Source: Motiliproteus sp. MSK22-1 (GTDB lineage Bacteria > Pseudomonadota > Gammaproteobacteria > Pseudomonadales > Balneatricaceae). Taken from it: DNA of 64,000 bases. A program made the position numbers and the translations under genes. Location: assembly GCF_001968815.1 (NCBI RefSeq), contig NZ_MIEQ01000021.1, forward strand, positions 54,814-118,813, written 5' to 3'. The notes beneath the pieces were generated by a model. That model did not search any database and was not told where the DNA came from. It saw nothing but the letters and a program-made list of their open reading frames with translations. Shown here piece after piece: positions 45,501 through 56,194 of the stretch. Within the stretch, counting starts at the first letter, position 1, and the number at the start of each line of letters is the position of its first letter.

Positions 45501-46346
45501 TTAGCCCTCCTCTTTAGCGCCCGGCGCTTTACAGATTCGATCCAGGATGATTGCCACTAATACAATCGCCAGACCGGCTTCGAAGCCTTGAGATATGTTG
45601 ACGGTATTGAGAGCACGGATAACAGGTTTGCCCAGACCATCTGCACCGACTAATGCAGCAATGACCACCATAGACAGGGAAAGCATGATGCATTGAGTAA
45701 TGCCTGCCATGATGTTTGGCATCGCAGCAGGAAGCTCTACTTTATAGAGCAGTTTAAAAGGAGTTGCGCCAAAGGCTTTGCCTGCTTCGAGCAGATTTTC
45801 CGGAACACGGCTGATACCCAGATAAGTCAGCCGAATGGGCGCAGCAATCGCAAAAATAATGGTGGATATCAGGCCGGGCACCACACCCAGGCCAAATAAA
45901 ACCAGCGTTGGAATCAGGTAGACGAAGGTGGGTATTGTCTGCATCAAATCAAGGATTGGCCGCAAAATGGTATACATCCAGGGTTTATGGGCAGCGACAA
46001 TCCCGATTGGTATTCCGACCATAACGGACAAGGTTGTAGCTGCGAGCACCAGTACAAAGGTTTCCAGCATTTCCTGCCAATAACCAAGATTCAGGATGAG
46101 CATCAGCGCCGCAACAACAAAGATCACCAAAGGAATGCTGCGATGCAGAGCCCAGGCAAGTGCTGCTGTCATGGCCATGGGGACGAAAGGAGGAAACCAC
46201 TGAAATATTTCCACCATGGAAATGATCAGCCATTCCAGGGAGATGGAGATGGCATCGAAGAAGTCTGAGGCGTTAAAAGTCAGCCAGTCGACGAATGCTT
46301 CCATCCAGCTACCTAGTGGAAGTTTGTGTTCTGTAAGCCAGTTCAT
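45501..46346 (-). CDS. choW: choline/betaine ABC transporter permease
   Basis: The 281-residue protein has about six membrane helices and the ProW-type loop GIPIGIVAAHKPWMYTILRPILDLMQTIPTFVYLIP (in parts, about residues 107-145), with the EAA-like segment LLEAGKAFGATPFKLLYKVELPAAMP (in parts, about 185-210). It sits between choX and choV with a two-base gap to choV. Forms the channel for choline. Confidence 0.92.
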   Translation of the reverse strand: MNWLTEHKLPLGSWMEAFVDWLTFNASDFFDAISISLEWLIISMVEIFQWFPPFVPMAMTAALAWALHRSIPLVIFVVAALMLILNLGYWQEMLETFVLVLAATTLSVMVGIPIGIVAAHKPWMYTILRPILDLMQTIPTFVYLIPTLVLFGLGVVPGLISTIIFAIAAPIRLTYLGISRVPENLLEAGKAFGATPFKLLYKVELPAAMPNIMAGITQCIMLSLSMVVIAALVGADGLGKPVIRALNTVNISQGFEAGLAIVLVAIILDRICKAPGAKEEG

Positions 46347-46460
46347 CGTATTACCTAATCAATCACAGATGAAGGAGGTGCGCGTAGCGTTCACCTTGAG
46401 AGCTTGTCAGTGAGTGGCGTGAGTCAACCGTTGACTGACAAGCTCCGGGGATGTTTGCAA

Positions 46461-47420
46461 TCAGAGTTGCAGGTGGCTGCGTACGGAGCTAAGAGCCGAT
46501 CCGCCGTCTTTGCTGGTGACTCCTGAAAGCCAGTTTTCCAGTACCTTAGGGTTATTTTGCAACCATGCTCGGGCTGCTTCTTTAGGGTGTTGGCCATCTT
46601 CAAGAATGGCGCCCATCAAATCGTTTTCCATTTGCAGAGTAAAGCTAAGATTTTGAAGAAGTTGTCCGACGTTTGAGCAATCTTTCAGATAGTCTTTACG
46701 AACGTTGGTATAGACATTTGCGCCACCGTAGTTAGGGCCAAAGTAGTCGTCACCGCCAGCCAGGTATTCCATCTGGATGGCAGAGTTCATTGGATGTGGA
46801 GCCCAGCCTAAAAATGCCACCCACTGCTTGCGCTTGGCTGCGCGCGAGACCTGGGAAACCATACCGGCTTCACTGGACTCAACCAGTTTAAAACCTTTCA
46901 GGTCAAAAGCATTCTTATCGATCATGTCCTGAATTAAGCGGTTGCCATCATTACCTGGCTCGATACCGTAGATCTTGCCTTTAAACTTGTCCTTAAACTT
47001 GGCGATATCTGCAAAGCTTTTAACACCGGCGTTGTAGACATACTTAGGAACGGCGAGCGTGTACTTGGCTCCTTCAAGGTTGGCACGAACAGTTTCCACA
47101 CTACCATCTTCACGGTATTTGGCGATATCGGCCTCCATGGTTGGCATCCAGTTACCGAGGAATACGTCAATGTCTTTGTTGGCCATAGAGGTGTAAGTTA
47201 CCGGGACGGACAGCAACTGGGTGCTGGTTTCATAGCCCAGGCCTTCAATGACTTCAGAGGCGATAGCTGTGGTGGCGGTAATATCTGTCCAGCCAACATC
47301 TGAGAAGCGCACCTTGTCGCACTGACCCGCAAAAGCCAGGGATGCAGACAGTCCCATAGCGGCAACGATACTGCCTTTCAGGATATTCTTAAAGTTGGTT
47401 TTAGTCTGTCGAGTCGTCAT
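46461..47420 (-). CDS. choX: choline-binding protein ChoX
   Basis: The 319-residue periplasmic protein has a signal peptide (IVAAMGLSASLAFAG, cleavage near AFA-GQ). The mature start CDKVRFSDVGWTDITATTAI and GYETSTQLLSVPVTYTSMAN match choline-specific ChoX of rhizobia and Pseudomonas, including Trp and Tyr residues for the aromatic box (GNWMP, YLAGGDDYFGPNYGGANVYT in parts). It opens the choXWV set, 109 bp after betA. Binds choline rather than betaine, inferred from similarity and from the neighbouring betA and betB genes. Confidence 0.9.
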   Translation of the reverse strand: MTTRQTKTNFKNILKGSIVAAMGLSASLAFAGQCDKVRFSDVGWTDITATTAIASEVIEGLGYETSTQLLSVPVTYTSMANKDIDVFLGNWMPTMEADIAKYREDGSVETVRANLEGAKYTLAVPKYVYNAGVKSFADIAKFKDKFKGKIYGIEPGNDGNRLIQDMIDKNAFDLKGFKLVESSEAGMVSQVSRAAKRKQWVAFLGWAPHPMNSAIQMEYLAGGDDYFGPNYGGANVYTNVRKDYLKDCSNVGQLLQNLSFTLQMENDLMGAILEDGQHPKEAARAWLQNNPKVLENWLSGVTSKDGGSALSSVRSHLQL

Positions 47421-47529
47421 GAGTTTTTCACCTTGTTTTTGTTGTGTTTGCTCTTACGCTTACAGTGTTTATCTTTCGTTTAAGTGCTGCTTCTTCAAGA
47501 GCTACTTTTCCGAGTGTTGATTTTCAAAA

Positions 47530-49221
47530 TCACAGAGCACGCTTTTGTTTGCCGATTCGTTGGCGCTGTTGCCACTCCGGATCTATCCAAACAGCTACGT
47601 TTGCTTCTGGCAGAGGTGCTTTGCCGAGGATCATATCTGCGGCTTTTTCTGCCACCATAATGGTGGGGGCGTTCAGGTTGCCATTGGTAATGGTTGGAAA
47701 TACTGAAGAATCCACCACTCTTAATGACTCGATACCTCGCACCTGACATGCTGAGTCAAGTACTGCCATCGGATCATTATCTGCTCCCATTTTGCAGGAG
47801 CAGGATGGGTGATAGGCGCTTTCAACGTTTTGCTTCACCCAGGTATCTATTTCCTCATCGGTCTGTACCTCAATACCGGGTTGAATTTCATCTCCACGAT
47901 AGGCATCCATCGCCGGTTGGTTGAGTATTTCACGAGTCAGACGAATGCAGTCCCGCCAGTCTTTACGGTCCTGATCGGTACTGATGTAATTAAAAATAAT
48001 GCCTGGTTTGGCGTGTGGGTCGGCCGATTTTATCCACACCCGACCACGGCTTTCCGGCTTGTTTGGACCGATATGCACCTGGAAACCATGTCCATCTATA
48101 GCTTTGCCTCCGTCGTAGCGCATTGCTGCCGGAAGGAAATGGTATTGAATATTTGGCCACTTCAAACCGGCGCGGGAGCGAATAAAGGCACAGGATTCAA
48201 AATGATTGGTGGCCCCCAGTCCGTCTTTGAACAGTATCCAGCGAGTACCGATCAGGCCCTTACTGACCAGGTCCAGCTTGCCGTTCAGAGTAATGGGCTC
48301 CTTGCAGTAGTACTGGAAATAAACCTCCAGGTGGTCCTGCAGGTTTTCGCCTACCCCCGGCAGCTCATGAATAACTTCAACGCCTGCATCTTTCAGTACT
48401 TGAGCAGGACCGATTCCTGAAAGCTGCAATAGCTGGGGAGAGCCGATCGAGCCTGCTGACAGGATAACTTCCTTAGCTGCCCGGCTTTCCATGATCTTGC
48501 CGCTTTTCTCGTATTGGATACCGACGGCTTTCTTGCCTTCAAGCACTACTTTTCGAGTCAGGACTCCGGTTACGACGGTGAGATTCGAACGCTTCATTGC
48601 TCTGCGTAAATAGGCATTAGAGGTCGATGCGCGGACACCGTTTTTTACGGTCATATGCATAGGTCCGAAGCCTTCCTGGCGGTGGCCGTTGTAGTCATCG
48701 GTGGTGGGATAACCTGCATCTTCTCCTGCTTTGATAAATGCCTGGTAAAGCGGGCTTAGCTTCATCTCATTACCATTGCAGGTCGACAAGGGACCATCAC
48801 CGCCACGGTATTCATCGGCGCCACCGACCCAGTTTTCTGCTTTGCGAAAATAAGGCAGGCAATTCTTATACGACCAGTTTTCGGCACCCTGTGCTTCCCA
48901 CTCATCAAAGTCGCAGGCATGACCACGGACGTAAACCATTCCGTTAATAGAAGAGCTGCCACCCAACACCCGACCGCGAGGGCAGTGAAGTGCACGGTTA
49001 TCCAGCCCCGGCTCTTTTTCCGACTCAAACTGCCAGGCATACTTTGGTGTATTCATCGGGTAGGACAGGGCAGTAGGCATCTGAATAAAAATACTCTTAT
49101 CACTGCCTCCTGCTTCCAACAGCAGTACCTGGTGTTGACCATCTTCGCTAAGTCGGTCAGCCAGTACACAACCGGCGGATCCCGCACCCACAATGATGTA
49201 GTCGTATTGTTTGTTAGTCAT
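47530..49221 (-). CDS. betA: choline dehydrogenase
   Basis: The 563-residue GMC oxidoreductase has the FAD-binding start [19 protein letters not shown] (about residues 6-24), the first GMC signature [20 protein letters not shown] (about 82-101), the second GMC signature [18 protein letters not shown] (about 258-275) and the carboxyl active site [12 protein letters not shown]. It oxidises choline to betaine aldehyde, passing electrons to the respiratory chain, and may also oxidise the aldehyde. In the betI-betB-betA order, reading toward choX. Confidence 0.95.
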   Translation of the reverse strand: MTNKQYDYIIVGAGSAGCVLADRLSEDGQHQVLLLEAGGSDKSIFIQMPTALSYPMNTPKYAWQFESEKEPGLDNRALHCPRGRVLGGSSSINGMVYVRGHACDFDEWEAQGAENWSYKNCLPYFRKAENWVGGADEYRGGDGPLSTCNGNEMKLSPLYQAFIKAGEDAGYPTTDDYNGHRQEGFGPMHMTVKNGVRASTSNAYLRRAMKRSNLTVVTGVLTRKVVLEGKKAVGIQYEKSGKIMESRAAKEVILSAGSIGSPQLLQLSGIGPAQVLKDAGVEVIHELPGVGENLQDHLEVYFQYYCKEPITLNGKLDLVSKGLIGTRWILFKDGLGATNHFESCAFIRSRAGLKWPNIQYHFLPAAMRYDGGKAIDGHGFQVHIGPNKPESRGRVWIKSADPHAKPGIIFNYISTDQDRKDWRDCIRLTREILNQPAMDAYRGDEIQPGIEVQTDEEIDTWVKQNVESAYHPSCSCKMGADNDPMAVLDSACQVRGIESLRVVDSSVFPTITNGNLNAPTIMVAEKAADMILGKAPLPEANVAVWIDPEWQQRQRIGKQKRAL

Positions 49222-49280
49222 TCTGTCACAGCCCGCTTAACTTGATATTTCTATGGCCTACTATTCTGTTTAAAACATCG

Positions 49281-50741
49281 CTACTGATAAGGACAATCCA
49301 CATCCCCCAGTTCGATATAAACGCTTTTGGTCTGGGTATAGTGATTCAATGTTTCCAAACCATTCTCGCGTCCAATGCCTGACTGCTTATAACCACCAAC
49401 AGGCATTTCGGCAGGTGAGGCTCCCCAGGTATTAATCCAGCAGATACCGGCCTGCAGACGGGCGATAACACGGTGGGCACGGGCAAAGTTAGTGGAGAAC
49501 AAACCAGCGGCCAACCCGTATTCACTATTGTTGGCCCGTTGGATGACCTCTTCTTCATCACTAAAGCGCAGGATTGACATAACAGGACCAAAAATCTCGT
49601 CAGTGACGTTAGGCATATCATCAGTGCAGTCGGCAAAAACGGTTGGTTTTACAAAGTTACCCTTATCCAGTCCGTTTTCAGTCGCACGTTCGCCACCACA
49701 AACCAAGCGTGCTCCGGCTGCTTTAGCGGCTTCGATATAACCCAGTACCGATTCCATATGACGAGTGGAAACCAGTGCGCCGACTTGGGTATTGATATCT
49801 GTCGGATCACCAATAATCATACGTTCCGTTCGCTCGGCCACCTTGGCGATAAACTCCTCATAGAGGCTGTCATGAACAAACACCCGAGTGCCGTTGGTGC
49901 AGACTTCTCCCTGAGTGTAGAAGTTAGCCAGTAGTGCGCCAGACACAGCATTTTCCATGTCAGCGTCATCAAAAACGATCAAAGCAGACTTGCCACCCAG
50001 CTCCATGGTGACTTCTTTCACGGTGCTGGCTGCATCGACAATCACTTGTTTACCGGTTCCAGTGCCGCCGGTAAAAGAAACTTTGGCAATATCAGGATGA
50101 CGGGATAACGCCTGTCCAACACGGTAGTCACCGAGTACGACGTTGAAAACGCCATCAGGCATGCCGGCTTCGGTGAAAATTTCTGCTAGTTTTAACGTGG
50201 TTAGCGGAGTTTCTCCTGATGGTTTAAACACCATTGTGTTACCGGCAGCCAGGGCTGGGCCCGCTTTCCACATAGCGATCTGCATCGGGTAATTCCAGGC
50301 ACCAATACCGGCACAAACTCCCAGAGGCTCGCGGCGACTGTAGAAGAAATTGCTTCCCCCCAGGTCCTGCTGCTCGCCGTGAATAGTGGCTGCCAGTCCT
50401 GCGTAGTACTCAATAACGTCTGCACCGGTAGCAATGTCGACACAATTTGCTTCCTGAAGAGGCTTACCGTTGTCCTGTACTTCCAGCAGCGCCAGTTCAT
50501 CATTTCGCTCGCGTAAAATGGCAACTGCGCGCAACAGAATCCGACCTCGCTCGACACCGGTCATTGCTGACCAAACTTTAAAGCCTTCTTGAGCAGAGGC
50601 CACCGCTGCGTCCACATCCGCTTCAGATGCTTTTTGTAGAACGGCAAGCTGTTCACCAGTCGCCGGATTGGTGCTGACGAACGTTTCACCCGAGGTTGCT
50701 TCCTGGTAGCGACCATGGATATAAAGTTGTTTCTGGCTCAT
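49281..50741 (-). CDS. betB: betaine aldehyde dehydrogenase
   Basis: The 486-residue aldehyde dehydrogenase has NAD-site [11 protein letters not shown] (about residues 231-241), catalytic Glu in [16 protein letters not shown] (about 252-267) and catalytic Cys in [15 protein letters not shown] (about 287-301). Length and the [26 protein letters not shown] end ([19 protein letters not shown]) match BetB. It makes glycine betaine. It lies 134 bp after betI and 59 bp before betA. Confidence 0.96.
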   Translation of the reverse strand: MSQKQLYIHGRYQEATSGETFVSTNPATGEQLAVLQKASEADVDAAVASAQEGFKVWSAMTGVERGRILLRAVAILRERNDELALLEVQDNGKPLQEANCVDIATGADVIEYYAGLAATIHGEQQDLGGSNFFYSRREPLGVCAGIGAWNYPMQIAMWKAGPALAAGNTMVFKPSGETPLTTLKLAEIFTEAGMPDGVFNVVLGDYRVGQALSRHPDIAKVSFTGGTGTGKQVIVDAASTVKEVTMELGGKSALIVFDDADMENAVSGALLANFYTQGEVCTNGTRVFVHDSLYEEFIAKVAERTERMIIGDPTDINTQVGALVSTRHMESVLGYIEAAKAAGARLVCGGERATENGLDKGNFVKPTVFADCTDDMPNVTDEIFGPVMSILRFSDEEEVIQRANNSEYGLAAGLFSTNFARAHRVIARLQAGICWINTWGASPAEMPVGGYKQSGIGRENGLETLNHYTQTKSVYIELGDVDCPYQ

Positions 50742-50875
50742 AGCAATTACTCTAATATTTAAAGGCTGAGGCTTTCATTTCTAAAAAGCTGAGGCTCTAA
50801 TCTTTAAGCGCTGGAAGTGTGATTTTCAGCTTCAGTATTCGGTTTATAGTGTTTCTCAGTTTGATTCTTTTCTGT

Positions 50876-51541
50876 CTAATGCTTAGTTCCAATCTCTTTA
50901 TTGACGGATTCGAGTGTTGGACTTGCATATTCAAATGCTCGGTGCTGTTCTAATGTTGCTACCGGTAATTGCTGTTCAAGATAGTCACCAATGATTCGTT
51001 GGGCGAGATCGCTGTTAATACCTGAAGGCGTTAATGCCCCTCGCAACCAGATGCCGTCAATTAATGCGGCTATTGTCTGGGCGACAAACAGGGCCTGCTC
51101 GGCAGGTAATACTCGCTTTAGTTCCAGTAATAAATGAGACAGCAGCCGCTTTTCGTTAACTCTCTGGAGTCGATAAAGTGAAGGTTCGTGCATGGCCCGG
51201 GACCAGAACGCCAGCCAGGTTTTAACCACCTTGCTGTCGAGTTGATGGGGGTCGAAGTTTCCACCGACAATGGCTTTGATTCGACCGACCACATCCTCTG
51301 GGTCAGTGGCGGCAAGTCTTGATTTCACTCCTTCTGACAGTTGTCTCAATACCGAGCGCATTGTGGCTTCCAGCAGGCCATCCTTACCACCGAAATAATG
51401 GTTGATGATCGCTGGTGATACACCGGCGTAACCGCTGATCATTGCCACACTCGCTTTTTGCAAACCAACGGCATTAATCGCTTCCATCGTAGCGTCGATT
51501 AATTGTGGTTTTCTGATCTGTGGCATTCCGACTTTTGGCAT
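50876..51541 (-). CDS. betI: BetI, TetR-family repressor of the bet genes
   Basis: The 221-residue protein has a TetR helix-turn-helix ([21 protein letters not shown], in parts, about residues 30-50, preceded by [18 protein letters not shown]) and a ligand domain. In proteobacteria BetI represses choline-to-betaine genes and is released by choline. It is the first gene of the set and its upstream region has two tandem 16-bp palindromes likely to be its operator. Likely autoregulated. Confidence 0.94.
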   Translation of the reverse strand: MPKVGMPQIRKPQLIDATMEAINAVGLQKASVAMISGYAGVSPAIINHYFGGKDGLLEATMRSVLRQLSEGVKSRLAATDPEDVVGRIKAIVGGNFDPHQLDSKVVKTWLAFWSRAMHEPSLYRLQRVNEKRLLSHLLLELKRVLPAEQALFVAQTIAALIDGIWLRGALTPSGINSDLAQRIIGDYLEQQLPVATLEQHRAFEYASPTLESVNKEIGTKH

Positions 51542-51921
51542 CAGGATGAGTCCTGTATTTTTATTAAATGCTCATTTAATTAAATGCACGTTTAATGAAA
51601 AATGCACTCTCTTGATGGGATTGTCAAGCAAGTTTCTTCAGAAACTGGATTATTGCGCACAAGGATATGCTGGGGTCGTATTCAGATGAAATAGCCCGTT
51701 CTTGTTAAAGGGTATTCATCTCGAATACGAGGTGTTGAGCTTGTACTTTGTTTTCTAAGCGATTCTTTGGAGTTCGTTACTTGCTATCACGATTGTATTG
51801 CGTAAAACGCTGAACAAAGCCTGGCCTTGGCAGCGAAATCTTTGTTGATCAGAGCTAACGCCGCAGGGACTGAGCAGGTACACTAGCGCACTGAATTTTA
51901 GTGCAAATAAGGAATTGCTCC
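51542..51921. promoter_or_regulatory. betI-minC intergenic region
   Basis: No gene. The left end holds the BetI operator pair and bet promoter; the right end must hold the minC promoter, not seen clearly. The middle shows nothing notable. Confidence 0.5.
51564..51595 (-). promoter_or_regulatory. two tandem BetI-like operators
   Basis: TTAAATGCTCATTTAA (51564-51579) is a palindrome with 7-bp arms, directly followed by the related TTAAATGCACGTTTAA (51580-51595), giving a 16-bp period. They begin 23 bp before the betI start. This matches the TTAAATGAGCATTTAA-like dyads known for BetI-type repressors, in the expected place for autoregulation. Confidence 0.7.
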
Positions 51922-52707
51922 ATGAACGACGTATGCTTCCAGTTAAAAGGAAGTGCTGTTACCGCCATCGTGTTGGAGTTGTATCGTTGTGACTTCGAAC
52001 TTTTTACAGCTCAATTGGCGGAAAAAATTAATCAAGCCCCGGCATTGTTTCAGCAATCACCGATAGTGATCAGCTTAGAGAAACTGGAGCAAACCTGTAG
52101 TGCCGGAGACTTGCAGACCGTTATACAAACCTGTCGAGGGGCAGGTCTGCAGCCAATGGCGTTTCGGGCGGCGAACGAATGGGCAAAATTAGTGTCCACT
52201 ACAGGGTTGCCTCTGGTGCAGTTGGGGAGTGCTCGCAGTAGTGTTTCAGATACAGTAAGCAGTGTTTCAGAATCGCTAAACCACCCGGAGCAGGAAACAT
52301 CTGAACAATCAGCTTCTGGCCAATCTGAACAAGAAGTCGAGACCGTAGTCAGAACCGTCATAGAAGAGAAAAAAGTCGTCCAAAGCAGCACGCTTATTTC
52401 AAGGCCCGTGCGTTCTGGACAGCAAATCTATGCAGAAGGGGATCTGATAATTCTTGCACAGGTGAGTGAAGGAGCAGAGGTATTGGCTGCCGGAAATATC
52501 CATGTGTATGGGCCTTTACGGGGGCGGGCTCTGGCGGGGGTTAAGGGGGATACTGAAGCACGAATTTTCTGTCAAAGTCTGGAGGCAGAGTTAGTTTCTG
52601 TTGCCGGTAATTTCAAACTGAGTGATGCGCTGCAAGGTGAACACTGGAAGCAATCGGTACAGGTTGTTCTGGATGATGAGCTTCTCAATATCATTCCTTT
52701 GAAATAA
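51922..52707 (+). CDS. minC: septum site-determining protein MinC
   Basis: Start at ATG 51922 after AAGGAA; a GTG 21 bases earlier is in frame but less likely. The 261-residue protein has the MinC amino domain (FQLKGSAVTAIVLELYRCD, about 5-23) that antagonises FtsZ, a Ser/Gln/Glu-rich linker of about 60 residues (SSVSESLNHPEQETSEQSAS and similar) that is longer than usual, and the beta-helix dimer domain (GDLIILAQVSEGAEVLAAGNIHVYGPLRGRALAG in parts, about 175-215). The first gene of minCDE. Confidence 0.95.
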   Translation: MNDVCFQLKGSAVTAIVLELYRCDFELFTAQLAEKINQAPALFQQSPIVISLEKLEQTCSAGDLQTVIQTCRGAGLQPMAFRAANEWAKLVSTTGLPLVQLGSARSSVSDTVSSVSESLNHPEQETSEQSASGQSEQEVETVVRTVIEEKKVVQSSTLISRPVRSGQQIYAEGDLIILAQVSEGAEVLAAGNIHVYGPLRGRALAGVKGDTEARIFCQSLEAELVSVAGNFKLSDALQGEHWKQSVQVVLDDELLNIIPLK

Positions 52708-52964
52708 CTTCTGGTTGAAACAACTGTGGGCTGAACTAGCGGTTCCAAAGCAATAAACGTACGAGAAATAAAGACACAAGAAATTAATGTCCTTCGACGT
52801 TGGGTCGATAAAGCCAATTGGAATTAAAAAGCAGCAGGTATGACTGATCATAGAATCGTCAAACTGTCAGTCACCTGTCGTGAATCACTGGTTTAATTCT
52901 ATTTGTGGTTTAATTCCATCCGTCATTGTGGCAAACAGGTTATCAGCAAGATTTGGAGAATAAA

Positions 52965-53780
52965 TTGTCAAAGATCATTGTCGTGACTTCCGGTAAGGGG
53001 GGAGTCGGTAAAACAACCAGTAGTGCTGCCATTAGTACAGGTCTGGCCCAACGTGGTCATAAAACCGTTGTGATCGATTTTGATGTAGGTCTGAGAAATC
53101 TGGACCTGATCATGGGCTGTGAGCGTCGTGTTGTCTATGACTTTGTCAACGTGATTAAAGGCGAAGCAAACCTCAGCCAGGCGTTGATCAAGGATAAGCA
53201 CATCGAAAATCTGTTTATCCTGCCTGCCTCTCAAACCCGTGACAAAGATGCGTTAAATCAGGATGGTGTACAAACCGTGTTGAATGATCTGCGCAAAGAG
53301 TTCGAATTTATTGTTTGTGATTCCCCGGCCGGTATTGAGCAGGGGGCGCAAATGGCGCTGTACTATGCTGATGTGGCGATTGTGACGACTAATCCAGAAG
53401 TTTCTTCTGTACGGGACTCTGATCGAATACTGGGTATTCTGCAAAGCAAATCCCGTCGAGCAGAAATGGGCGACGATCCGGTTGAAGAACACTTGTTACT
53501 GACTCGTTATAACCCGGAGCGGGTTGAAGCGGGAGAAATGTTAAGTGTTCAGGATGTGGAAGAAATCCTGGCGATTCCATTGCTGGGCGTTATCCCTGAA
53601 TCTGTGACCGTGCTAAAAGCTTCCAATCAGGGCGTACCGGTTATCCGTGACGAAGAGTCTGAAGCAGGGCAAGCCTATAGCGATGCCGTAGACCGCCTCC
53701 TGGGTAAAAAGCGCGAGCATCGCTTTTTGGAAATTCAGAAGAAAAAAGGTTTCTTTCACCGTTTGCTGGGAGCCAAATAG
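52965..53780 (+). CDS. minD: septum site-determining ATPase MinD, TTG start
   Basis: The chosen start is TTG 52965-52967, read as Met, giving [22 protein letters not shown] lies before it and no ATG gives this conserved start. An in-frame GTG at 52926 would add 13 residues not seen in the family. The 271-residue protein has the deviant Walker [38 protein letters not shown] and a carboxyl amphipathic membrane helix ([16 protein letters not shown]). It recruits MinC to the membrane. Confidence 0.96.
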   Translation: MSKIIVVTSGKGGVGKTTSSAAISTGLAQRGHKTVVIDFDVGLRNLDLIMGCERRVVYDFVNVIKGEANLSQALIKDKHIENLFILPASQTRDKDALNQDGVQTVLNDLRKEFEFIVCDSPAGIEQGAQMALYYADVAIVTTNPEVSSVRDSDRILGILQSKSRRAEMGDDPVEEHLLLTRYNPERVEAGEMLSVQDVEEILAIPLLGVIPESVTVLKASNQGVPVIRDEESEAGQAYSDAVDRLLGKKREHRFLEIQKKKGFFHRLLGAK

Positions 53781-54049
53781 TGGGCATCTTTGACTATTTT
53801 CGTAGTAAAAAGGAAGACGACAGCGCTTCCGTTGCTAAAGAGCGATTACAGATCATCGTTGCTCACGAACGTGGGCGACGTAAACAGGCCAGCTACCTTC
53901 CGAAAATGCAGAAGGAAATTATCGAAGTGATTCGTAAATACGTACCGATTGATGATGATCAGGTACAGATTCAGCTGGATAACAATGACGAGTGCTCCGT
54001 ACTGGAACTCAACGTCACCCTGCCTGAAGAAGATGCTTTAGTAAAATGA
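53780..54049 (+). CDS. minE: cell division topological specificity factor MinE, GTG start
   Basis: The 89-residue protein starts with GTG, which shares its first base with the last base of the minD stop codon, so translation is coupled. It has the MinE core [20 protein letters not shown] (about 16-35) that displaces MinC and stimulates MinD, and the beta region [22 protein letters not shown] for dimerisation. Gives the pole-to-pole oscillation. No intrinsic terminator was seen after it. Confidence 0.96.
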   Translation: MGIFDYFRSKKEDDSASVAKERLQIIVAHERGRRKQASYLPKMQKEIIEVIRKYVPIDDDQVQIQLDNNDECSVLELNVTLPEEDALVK

Positions 54050-54595
54050 ATCGGAGGGGCGTAGTGCGATTGTAAAGCTGGAACATTTAGTTAATCGCGC
54101 TACTTTATACTCTTCTTACTAGCAGGATCTTATCTATAACAGATTAGAGCCTGCTTGTTGGAGGACTAGGACTCAGTTTCGTTTGCTTAGTTATCTAAGC
54201 CAATCGAGCCTAAGTCAACTTCTACAATCTCCAGCTACTTCCCTATTAATCAGATTATTGACAAATCGATTTATATCGGTACATTTGTCCTGCGTTTGAC
54301 GCAATGGATGCACCTTTTTTCAATATCCGCCTCAATTGGAAACTTGCCATGGAGTTTTGGCCGATCGCTATGAGTACCTCTATTTACCTCATTAATACTT
54401 CTTATTTGCTCAAGTGCCATCCTGCGTCTTCGAAGCTGGCATCGTCTTACTTAGCATTTTGTTTATCAAGTTTTTAGCACCAGTCTATGAGTCTAGATAT
54501 TCTTCAGTTATCAAATAGTTATTTGCGAGATCTTTAGCCCCGGCATTAGACTAACCAATTTTAACGTGATTACAGCAGTTCAAAAGGATATGGAA
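54050..54595. promoter_or_regulatory. 546-bp region between minE and the RHS genes
   Basis: No convincing gene is present; a 42-codon frame from 54349 has no ribosome site. TTGACA (54258-54263), a 16-bp spacer and TACATT (54280-54285) make a promoter candidate for the RHS genes, about 310 bp before the first start. The composition is AT-rich compared with minCDE, suggesting the boundary of an acquired segment. Confidence 0.45.
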
Positions 54596-56194
54596 ATGTT
54601 AGCGAGAAGGGACCTAAAGGTAATTGCGGTATTATTGATTTCACTTCTATCATTCCTTAACGCAGTGAGGGCGAATGCTACTTGCGAAATAGTCACTGAT
54701 GAAGAGAGGTATGAAGAGGGTGTTCACTGGGCCATCCATTGGGGGTCCAGAGCTTACTATCACGGATACACTAAAGCGAAAGCTATCGAACACCTTATTG
54801 CCAATGAGCCCAGATTATATTGGAACTACCTAAATGATAGAGCAGAGCTTCTATCTGGAAACGGCTGGTGGGGACACTATGCAGCATTTTATGTTTGTCC
54901 TCAAGGACCGGTACAAACAGGAGGTTTATATGGTGAGAACAATTGGAATGATGCACGGTGTGATATTACCCAGGTACCTAGCGAGTTACTCAATCAATGT
55001 AGTACTCCCACTGATGGTCCGGGCGACAAATCTGATGGTGGCCCTGCCTGTTATGGTGTTGGTGGATCAGCAGGGGGTGGTGGTTCATCTCCGCAATTTG
55101 TCGGCAATCCCGTCAATATTTCCACGGGCAACAAATTCCAGCAGGAAACAGACCTATCTAGTAGCGGCTCTTCATCTTTAATACTCAAGCGTAGCTATAA
55201 CAGTAGTAACGGCCTTTGGCGTTATAGTTACGGTCAGAAAATCTATAGTGAGGGGACGGATGCTTCTGTTGTGCGCGCTGACGGCAAGACCTTTACTTAC
55301 ACGTTTGCCAATGGAAGTTGGAACTCTGATGGTGATGTTTACCACCTGCTTGAGGAAAACGTCGATGGGTACGCGTGGAAGCTTTCCTTAAAGTCAGGTG
55401 CTGTTGAGTATTACGACGATCAGGGGCGTCTAGTCTTGCTAGAGGCTATCCAAGGACAACAGCAGAGTCTGACCTATGTTGATAATTCAATCGTTGTTAG
55501 CAATGACGTCGGAGATCAACTGACTCTGGAGCAGGACGATCAGGGTGTACTCCAGAGCGCACTGCTAAACGGAACAGAGAATATCACCTATGGTTATGAC
55601 CCCTATAACCGCCTGGTTTCGGTGACTCGCACCGACAACACAAGCCGTCAGTATCATTACGAAAATCCCGACTACCCCTTCAACCTCACAGGTATAACCG
55701 ATGAACGCGGTATTCGTTTTGCTTCCTGGGGGTACGATGATCAAGGGCGAGCTAATTCCAGTGAACATGCGGGGCAGGAGCGCACGGAACTGGTTTTCAA
55801 CGCCGACGGTTCCACCACCGTCACCAACCCCCTAGGTAAACAAACCACCTACCACTTTGCCGAAATCGAAGGCCTAAAACGCATCACTCAAGTGGAAGGC
55901 CACGCCTCTGCTAACTGTTTGGCGGCCAACAAAGATTATACCTACTACGCTAACGGCTTGCTTAAAACCCGCACCGACTGGCAAGGAGTCACCACTCGCT
56001 TTGAATACAACGACCGAGGCCTTAAAACCCGTCGTATCGAAGCGGAAGGAACGCCCCAGGAGCGTATCACTACCTGGACCTGGGACCCGATCAAACCCTT
56101 GAGCTTAACCCGCACTGAAGGCGGTAAAACGACGCAGTATGAGTACAACAGCTCTGGTCAGATGATTCGTAAACAAGACAGGGCCGCACAATAA
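54596..56194 (+). CDS. split RHS protein, amino-terminal module A
   Basis: The 532-residue protein starts at ATG 54596 (AAAGGA upstream; an ATG two codons earlier is too close to it). A signal peptide is clear (LKVIAVLLISLLSFLNAVRA, cleavage near ANA-TC). Residues about 30-175 are a Cys-containing domain unlike the following gene's. From about 177, NPVNISTGNKFQQETDLSSS and LILKRSYNSSNG match the opening segment (DUF6531-type) of RHS proteins, followed by YD repeats. It ends at a normal stop, and the next gene starts three bases later. The last 434 bp (55761-56194) repeat in gene B. It lacks the RHS core, so it works only together with other subunits, or is a spare module. Confidence 0.72.
   Translation: MLARRDLKVIAVLLISLLSFLNAVRANATCEIVTDEERYEEGVHWAIHWGSRAYYHGYTKAKAIEHLIANEPRLYWNYLNDRAELLSGNGWWGHYAAFYVCPQGPVQTGGLYGENNWNDARCDITQVPSELLNQCSTPTDGPGDKSDGGPACYGVGGSAGGGGSSPQFVGNPVNISTGNKFQQETDLSSSGSSSLILKRSYNSSNGLWRYSYGQKIYSEGTDASVVRADGKTFTYTFANGSWNSDGDVYHLLEENVDGYAWKLSLKSGAVEYYDDQGRLVLLEAIQGQQQSLTYVDNSIVVSNDVGDQLTLEQDDQGVLQSALLNGTENITYGYDPYNRLVSVTRTDNTSRQYHYENPDYPFNLTGITDERGIRFASWGYDDQGRANSSEHAGQERTELVFNADGSTTVTNPLGKQTTYHFAEIEGLKRITQVEGHASANCLAANKDYTYYANGLLKTRTDWQGVTTRFEYNDRGLKTRRIEAEGTPQERITTWTWDPIKPLSLTRTEGGKTTQYEYNSSGQMIRKQDRAAQ

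Noticed and set aside
54349..54477. 42-codon frame in the minE-RHS gap (MEFWPIAM start)
   Set aside because: No ribosome site, atypical composition, no recognisable family, and nothing of its size is expected there.
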